Positions 59,404 through 64,000 of a DNA stretch of 64,000 nucleotides are shown one piece after another. The stretch's first letter is position 1. Each line of letters opens with the position of its first letter. Made by a program: the position numbers and the translations under genes. Below the pieces are notes generated by a model that saw only the letters and a list, made by a program, of their open reading frames with translations, searched no databases and was not told where the DNA came from. Source of the stretch: Calidifontibacillus oryziterrae (GTDB taxonomy: Bacteria > Bacillota > Bacilli > Bacillales > Bacillaceae_J); NCBI RefSeq assembly GCF_000331575.1, contig NZ_KB223527.1:1027842-1091841 (forward strand), written 5' to 3'.

Positions 59404-60240
59404 TCAAACTCCCTTTTCACTTAAAAACCGTTTTTGATAATAATAATTGGCAAATTCTGTCACTTGCCTTGAAAGCTTATAGTTCATTCCGGCACCTATT
59501 GCCATTCCAACCAAAGGCAAACCTTGGATTAATTTTTTTCTAAACATGATGATTACCATTGATTTTAATAGTTGTAACAGAGGTTGCTCTAGCCACGTAA
59601 CATCTGTTAAATCGTCATCCTTTTCATATAAATAATAGTATTGCTCGTCAAACTGGCGCACATCCTTTATCAAACTTTCCCAGCTAGCTGCCCGCATTCT
59701 TTTTGGTAATGTTGCAGCGTGAAATACTTTTAATGACGTCATCATTTCAAAAGGTACATTTACATCGTAACCATAAACAAGTGCAATATTTTGTACAGCA
59801 CGTAAATTTAGGATAGTGATCGCCGGAATATCTGCACTTAAAAGCAACCCGCCAGTACCAGCTAGGCCGCCTTGTGAAAATGAATAGATTCGATACTTTG
59901 AAATTTGCTGATCTGCTAAATATGTAAGTTGATCAATTGTTAAATTCTTCATATCATCAATTTGTTCAATTTGATCATTGAAAATTCGCGCTGCTTTCAA
60001 TAAGCGTTCTCTTTCATTCATTTGTGAGTCGGATCCATGAATAAATGAATTCAAATGAAACAACCAGCTATCAAGGCTTTTGAAAAATTGTTCTTTAACA
60101 GTTGGATCTAGCTTCTCAAAGCTTTTCTCCAGCCATTTATCAAATGTCCGTTCGAAATCTGTCGGTACATATTCAAATAATTGTTGCTCCCATTGTTCAA
60201 TTCGCTTAAAAACTTGACGATCACGCTCAGATATTTCCAT
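59404..60240 (-). CDS. EcsC family protein
   Basis: EcsC-domain protein, 278 residues; family function is unknown although EcsC is linked to the Ecs ABC transporter locus in B. subtilis. Conserved elements: YLADQQISKYRIYSFSQGG, the Gly-rich hydrophobic stretch GLAGTGGLLLSADIPAITIL and LRAVQNIALVYGYDV. The C-terminus has another hydrophobic Gly-rich segment (GLPLVGMAIGAGMNY), so it may associate with the membrane. ATG start. Two-gene unit with moaB. Confidence 0.85.
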   Translation of the reverse strand: MEISERDRQVFKRIEQWEQQLFEYVPTDFERTFDKWLEKSFEKLDPTVKEQFFKSLDSWLFHLNSFIHGSDSQMNERERLLKAARIFNDQIEQIDDMKNLTIDQLTYLADQQISKYRIYSFSQGGLAGTGGLLLSADIPAITILNLRAVQNIALVYGYDVNVPFEMMTSLKVFHAATLPKRMRAASWESLIKDVRQFDEQYYYLYEKDDDLTDVTWLEQPLLQLLKSMVIIMFRKKLIQGLPLVGMAIGAGMNYKLSRQVTEFANYYYQKRFLSEKGV

Positions 60241-60403
60241 TGACTATCCCCCTATGCGCTTTATTTATTCCTATTTTAACTGTTTTAAAGCCGCAGTTCC
60301 AACCTCAACATGAAAAAATGCGTAATCTGCCCACAACTGCAAATAACGAAGCATACCGTAATTCTTTATTCCATTCACTTTTCTTTGCTCCGTTAACAAC
60401 GGT

Positions 60404-60438
60404 TAATAAAAAAATAAACATGAGGTATACCCTCATGT
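60404..60438 (-). terminator. ackA terminator
   Basis: On the minus strand ACATGAGG, loop GTATA, CCTCATGT, then TTATTTTTTT. It lies 30 bases past the ackA stop. Confidence 0.92.
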
Positions 60439-60467
60439 CTACAATTTTTTTACACCAGAAAAGCATT

Positions 60468-61655
60468 CTATATTGCCAACCTTACAGTATCCCGGGCAAT
60501 CATTACTTCCTCATTCGTTGGAATAACCATAACCTTAACAGGAGAATGCGGTTGATTAATAAACGCTTCCTTCCCTCGAATTTTATTTAAGGCTCGATCC
60601 CAGTATACTCCCATAAATTCTAAGCCCTGAAGAACTCTAGCCCGTACAACATCACTATTTTCACCAATGCCCGCTGTGAAAATAATTGCATCAATACCAC
60701 CCATACGTGCTGCGTACGAGCCTATATATTTATGAATTCTTGATGCGAATACTTCTAATGCAAGTTCGGCGCGATTATTTCCATTATCTGCTTCCGTTTC
60801 GATATCGCGTAAATCACTAGAAAAGCCTGAAATCGCCAACATTCCACTTTCTTTATTTAATATTTCAAGAACTTCGTCTGCTGATTTCCCTGTTTTTTCC
60901 ATTATATAAGGTATTAAAGCAGGGTCAATATTACCTGACCTTGTTCCCATCGTCACACCTGCTAGAGGGGTAAACCCCATTGATGTATCAATTGACTTCC
61001 CAGCCTCTATTGCAGCAATACTTGCACCGTTTCCTAGGTGACAAGATAGTAAGCGAAGAGTTTTTAACGGACGCTTCATTAATTCTGCTGCCCTATGTGA
61101 TACATATTTATGTGACGTACCATGGAAACCGTATTTTCTAATCCCAAATTTTTTATAATAATCGTATGGTAAGCTATATAAAAACGATTTTTCAGGCATT
61201 GTTTGATGAAAGGCTGTATCAAATACTGCTACCGCTGGAACATTAGGCAGTACCTCTTTAAAGGCCTTTATACCCGTTAAATTGGCTGGATTATGTAATG
61301 GAGCCAGCTCAGATAATTCATCTATTGCATTCACAACCTCAGGAGTAATTAAGACAGAATCCCAAAATTTTTCGCCCCCATGCACTACGCGATGCCCTAT
61401 TCCTTCGATTTCCTCTAATGAAGAAATAATTTTCAAGCTTGTCAGCTTCTCAAGCAATAGCTTTACAGCTACCGCATGGTTGGGAATATCCAATATATCT
61501 TTATGTTTTTCATCATTTACTGTAATAGTGAAAATTGAGTTGTTTAAGCCTATTCTTTCAACAAGTCCTTTTGTTAATACCGTTTCATTTGGCATCTCAA
61601 ACAATTGGAATTTCAAAGAAGAACTGCCTGCGTTGATAGCCAATACCTTTGACAT
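60468..61655 (-). CDS. ackA: Acetate kinase
   Basis: Interconverts acetyl phosphate/ADP and acetate/ATP in overflow metabolism; 395 residues. N-terminal [22 protein letters not shown], catalytic [37 protein letters not shown] and [12 protein letters not shown] are intact. ATG with AAGGAGCTG upstream. Downstream of ytxK, as in B. subtilis. Confidence 0.98.
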   Translation of the reverse strand: MSKVLAINAGSSSLKFQLFEMPNETVLTKGLVERIGLNNSIFTITVNDEKHKDILDIPNHAVAVKLLLEKLTSLKIISSLEEIEGIGHRVVHGGEKFWDSVLITPEVVNAIDELSELAPLHNPANLTGIKAFKEVLPNVPAVAVFDTAFHQTMPEKSFLYSLPYDYYKKFGIRKYGFHGTSHKYVSHRAAELMKRPLKTLRLLSCHLGNGASIAAIEAGKSIDTSMGFTPLAGVTMGTRSGNIDPALIPYIMEKTGKSADEVLEILNKESGMLAISGFSSDLRDIETEADNGNNRAELALEVFASRIHKYIGSYAARMGGIDAIIFTAGIGENSDVVRARVLQGLEFMGVYWDRALNKIRGKEAFINQPHSPVKVMVIPTNEEVMIARDTVRLAI

Positions 61656-61786
61656 GATTCACAGCTCCTTAAAATAATATTTTTATTTTGAACTTTACTA
61701 TCAGTAGTATGCTTTTTTTGTTCATTTCTCATTACAACTACATCCAAAATAAAAATATTGTCCTAAATCATGCCAGAAACCACAGG

Positions 61787-62782
61787 TTATTTATAAATAT
61801 TTGTTTTAAACCAACTATCAATACGCTGAATCATTCCACTCATCGCTTGTTTATTTGAAAAGCTAGGCAAATCAACTAGCAATGCCTGCTTCGGTATTTG
61901 CGCCTCGTCACCTTTTTTCTGAAGAATAAAAATACTTTTTGCGTGTTTTTCATTTTTAAACATTGATAATGGTAATTGTAACAACCCAATAATAATTGCA
62001 TTTTGTTTTATGAAATTGTTAAGGTTTTTTGCCTCTTCTCCTGTAAACATAAAGTTAGGAATCATTCCGATAAAATAACCACCTTCTTTTAAATGCCTTA
62101 TCGCTTTTTCTATATATAAATAGTGGATAAAAGAATGATCCATTGTCGTTGTATGTAATTCATAGTCTTTCGCTACTATATCATTTGGATAATAGCCTAC
62201 TGGCAAATCTGAAACAATCACATCAACATCATCAACAAAAATCGGTTGAAGGGCATCCTGCTTAAACAACTCTACTTCATGCTTTTGAAGGTTTGATCCA
62301 ACAAAGCCTAATTTAATTAGCGTTTCATCTACCTCTACTCCATAAGCACGTATAGCTTTATTCGTATGGTTTAATATGGCCGTCACTAAATTCCCCGTTC
62401 CGTAGGCAGGGTCCAATAAGCGTAGAGACGGTTTCGAAACCGTAAGCTTTTCAAAGAGATAGCTTATAAAAAGACATACTGCATCCGGGGTCATTTCATG
62501 ATTGGGCTGAACCGCTTCCTTCATTCCCTTCAAAATTGCTAACTGAAACGCCTTCCGGATTTGTTCATTTGAAAATTGATTTAAATGGATCTCTTCATAT
62601 TTTTTCAGAAGCCTCTTTTCGGTAAAGGAATGAACCCCCTGAAGAACCGCATTTTGAAATAAATTTTCCCCGCTTTCTGCTAACGCATCCAAATATGATA
62701 GATGAAGCTCTTCCTTTAATATATTTGCAGATTCATCCAAAGCCTGAAATAGCTTTTCTATATCAATAACAGGTGGTACCAT
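61787..62782 (-). CDS. ytxK: Class I SAM-dependent methyltransferase YtxK
   Basis: N6-adenine-type methyltransferase fold, 331 residues, with an all-helical N-terminal part (1-95). SAM motif LLDPAYGTGNLVTAIL near 121-136; the position of the usual (N/D)PP(Y/F) motif reads SDLPVGYYP, a YtxK-type variant. Target unknown; no specificity domain or restriction partner is present, so a restriction-modification role is unlikely. ATG with GGAGCG upstream. Lies between ackA and the tpx remnant. Confidence 0.9.
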   Translation of the reverse strand: MVPPVIDIEKLFQALDESANILKEELHLSYLDALAESGENLFQNAVLQGVHSFTEKRLLKKYEEIHLNQFSNEQIRKAFQLAILKGMKEAVQPNHEMTPDAVCLFISYLFEKLTVSKPSLRLLDPAYGTGNLVTAILNHTNKAIRAYGVEVDETLIKLGFVGSNLQKHEVELFKQDALQPIFVDDVDVIVSDLPVGYYPNDIVAKDYELHTTTMDHSFIHYLYIEKAIRHLKEGGYFIGMIPNFMFTGEEAKNLNNFIKQNAIIIGLLQLPLSMFKNEKHAKSIFILQKKGDEAQIPKQALLVDLPSFSNKQAMSGMIQRIDSWFKTNIYK

Positions 62783-62876
62783 CTAATCGCTCCTCTGACT
62801 ATTTTCTAATGTTTTATTGTAGCATTTGCAAAAGACGACTGCCACCAATTACGTCTATAGTTTACATACCAATCTG

Positions 62877-62906
62877 CAAAAAAAACCACAGTGTTAAAGA
62901 CTGTGG
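62877..62906 (-). terminator. terminator of (truncated) tpx
   Basis: On the minus strand CCACAG (62901-62906), 9-base loop, CTGTGG (62886-62891), then a run of eight or more T. It lies 31 bases after the tpx stop codon and remains in place although the gene body is missing. Confidence 0.9.
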
Positions 62907-62936
62907 CATAAGACCATTGCTTCTTCATATATTGAA

Positions 62937-62993
62937 TTAGTTAGCAATTTTAGCGGCTTCAATTGCCTTTTCATAATTTGGATGATTAGTTGC
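62937..62993 (-). pseudogene. tpx: 3' remnant of thiol peroxidase gene, cut by an IS
   Basis: Read on the minus strand, the last 18 codons and TAA (62937-62939) give ATNHPNYEKAIEAAKIAN, which matches the conserved C-terminus of Tpx; in B. subtilis tpx is the gene directly upstream of ytxK. Further upstream the frame loses similarity at about 62994 and runs into insertion-sequence DNA. The rest of tpx, if kept, must lie beyond the window. Confidence 0.8.
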
Positions 62994-63029
62994 GGGAGTT
63001 TGACACTTAGAATTAATTAAAAATGCTAG

Positions 63030-63054
63030 AAGCCTTGATAGGGCTTATTTTTTT
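63030..63054 (+). terminator. terminator at the IS left end
   Basis: AAGCC (63030-63034) pairs with GGCTT (63042-63046), followed by ATTTTTTTTG on the plus strand. It stands between the IS edge and the transposase promoter and should stop transcripts entering from outside. Confidence 0.6.
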
Positions 63055-63076
63055 TGTCAATTTTTCTGTTTTAATA

Positions 63077-63105
63077 TTGAGTACTATTTAGTACTATGTT
63101 ATTAT
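63077..63105 (+). promoter_or_regulatory. transposase promoter
   Basis: TTGAGT (63077-63082), 17 bases, TATTAT (63100-63105). The spacer is occupied by a direct repeat, AGTACTAT-TT-AGTACTAT (63080-63097), each unit holding the palindrome AGTACT, which could bind a regulator or the transposase. Confidence 0.55.
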
Positions 63106-63138
63106 ATAGGTAGATTATAGGGAATCGAGGAGTCGACT

Positions 63139-64000
63139 ATGCGAATAAAAAAGAGCATCTCTAAACATTCTGTTTCTTATTCAGTTATTGAAAATGTCCG
63201 TGATGTAAACGGAAAGTCAACCACTAAAGTGGTCGAAGCTCTTGGTAATGAGGATGAGATTCGTGCCAAGCATCCTGGTGTAGACCCAGAAGAATGGGCA
63301 CGAGCCTATGCGAAAAAATTAACGGAAGAAAAGAAAAAAGAGAAGACCCCTATTATAGCCAAATACCATCCTCATAAAATGATTGATCAGCATCAACGTC
63401 GTTCTTTTAATGTTGGTTATTTGTTTTTACAATCGATTTATTATCAACTAGGTTTATCGCAAGCAATGAAAGTCATTCAAGAAAAATATAAATTTCAGTA
63501 CGATTTAAATGAGATTTTATCCAAAATAATTTATATGCGAGTGCTACACCCAACCTCTAAAAAGAACTCTTTTGAACAAGCAAAATCTTTATTAGAGGGG
63601 ATTCATTGCCAGCCACATCAAATGTATCGTGCACTAGATATCCTGCAAAAAGAATCAGATTTTATTCAACAAACTACATATAAAAACAGTTTAAAATTAG
63701 TCAATCGCCACACGAAGGTTTTGTATTATGACTGTACAAACTATTATTTTGAAATGGAACAAGAAGATGGAGATAAACGGCATGGCATCTCTAAAGAAAA
63801 TCGCCCTAATCCAATTGTTCAAATGGGACTATTCATGGATGCCTCAGGCCTCCCTCTAGCTTTTTCTATTTTTCCTGGGAATGAAAATGAACAAGGTTCA
63901 CTCAAACCTTTAGAAAAGAAAATCCTCAAGGATTTTGAATTATCGGAAATAGTTGTTTGTACGGATGCCGGCTTGTCATCAGAAAAAAATCGTATCTATA
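63139..64000 (+). CDS. IS1634/IS4-family DDE transposase, partial
   Basis: The first 287 residues of a DDE transposase; the 3' end is outside the window. An N-terminal basic segment (RIKKSISKHSVSYSVIENVR) is followed by the RNase H-like fold with first catalytic Asp D198 (VLYYDCTNYYFE) and second Asp D276 (IVVCTDAGLSS); the Glu of the YREK-type motif would lie beyond. ATG with CGAGGAG upstream. No frameshift or stop is seen in the visible part, so it may be active. Confidence 0.88.
   Translation, partial: MRIKKSISKHSVSYSVIENVRDVNGKSTTKVVEALGNEDEIRAKHPGVDPEEWARAYAKKLTEEKKKEKTPIIAKYHPHKMIDQHQRRSFNVGYLFLQSIYYQLGLSQAMKVIQEKYKFQYDLNEILSKIIYMRVLHPTSKKNSFEQAKSLLEGIHCQPHQMYRALDILQKESDFIQQTTYKNSLKLVNRHTKVLYYDCTNYYFEMEQEDGDKRHGISKENRPNPIVQMGLFMDASGLPLAFSIFPGNENEQGSLKPLEKKILKDFELSEIVVCTDAGLSSEKNRIY

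Larger units (their letters stand above)
62994..64000 (+). mobile_element. IS1634/IS4-type insertion sequence, left part
   Basis: Starts where similarity to tpx stops and continues past the window end. It contains a plus-strand terminator, a promoter and a transposase gene. The exact terminal inverted repeat cannot be set without the right end. Confidence 0.8.

Noticed and set aside
61787..62782. Restriction-modification or phage-defence methyltransferase
   Set aside because: It is the conserved YtxK beside ackA and tpx, with no restriction endonuclease, specificity subunit or defence genes adjacent.

Overview
The window is a 64 kb chromosomal segment from an AT-rich, endospore-forming member of the Bacillaceae. 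The evidence is the core gene order, which follows the Bacillus subtilis block mutS2-polX-zapA-rnhC-pheTS ... rplT-rpmI-infC-thrS-ytxC-dnaI-dnaB-nrdR-gapB-coaE-mutM-polA-phoRP-mdh-icd-citZ-pyk-pfkA-accAD-dnaE ... argGH-moaB-ackA-ytxK, together with sporulation genes (sspI, ytrH, ytrI, ytxC, ytvI). Strong AGGAGG-type ribosome sites with many GTG/TTG starts and two T-box leaders also fit. The genus cannot be fixed from this sequence; an hflK-hflC pair between polA and phoR differs from B. subtilis. No rRNA, tRNA, CRISPR array or prophage was seen.

Layout. 1-9.3 kb: mutS2 (3' end outside the window), polX, cvpA, zapA, divergent rnhC, then pheST. 9.3-10 kb: a long pheST leader with a Phe T-box and an inserted dispersed repeat. 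10-13.7 kb: an rRNA methyltransferase, sspI, an M42 aminopeptidase, a dimeric dUTPase, ysdB and ysdA. 13.9-17.8 kb: the L20/L35/IF3 operon with an attenuator-type leader, and thrS with a Thr T-box. 17.8-24.8 kb: replication and repair genes (a helicase-loader operon nrdR-dnaB-dnaI in which the dnaI position holds a DnaC/IstB-type ATPase), gapB with a CcpN-like double operator, coaE, mutM. 24.8-31.7 kb: polA, hflKC, phoPR. 31.8-43.9 kb: central carbon metabolism (mdh, icd, citZ, pyk, pfkA), acetyl-CoA carboxylase carboxyltransferase and malic enzyme. 44-52 kb: dnaE and small sporulation, nanoRNase and CBS-domain genes. 52-62.8 kb: an M24 peptidase, ald, a universal stress protein, argGH, an unrecognised 105-residue protein, moaB, an EcsC-family protein, ackA and ytxK. 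62.9-64 kb: the last codons of tpx, cut by an IS1634/IS4-type insertion sequence that runs off the window.

How it fits together. Most genes lie on the minus strand as housekeeping operons. Control elements readable from sequence include two T-boxes, an infC leader attenuator, a probable citZ leader terminator, a sigma-W promoter for ysdB, a CcpN-like palindrome at gapB, a FapR-like box upstream of malic enzyme-accDA, and several compact terminators built into the ends of genes.

No clearly new multi-gene system is visible. The observations most worth a second look are the DnaC-type loader in the dnaI slot, the dispersed repeat whose three copies all carry a DnaA-box match, the IS disruption of tpx, and the regulatory architectures at citZ, gapB and malic enzyme-accDA.
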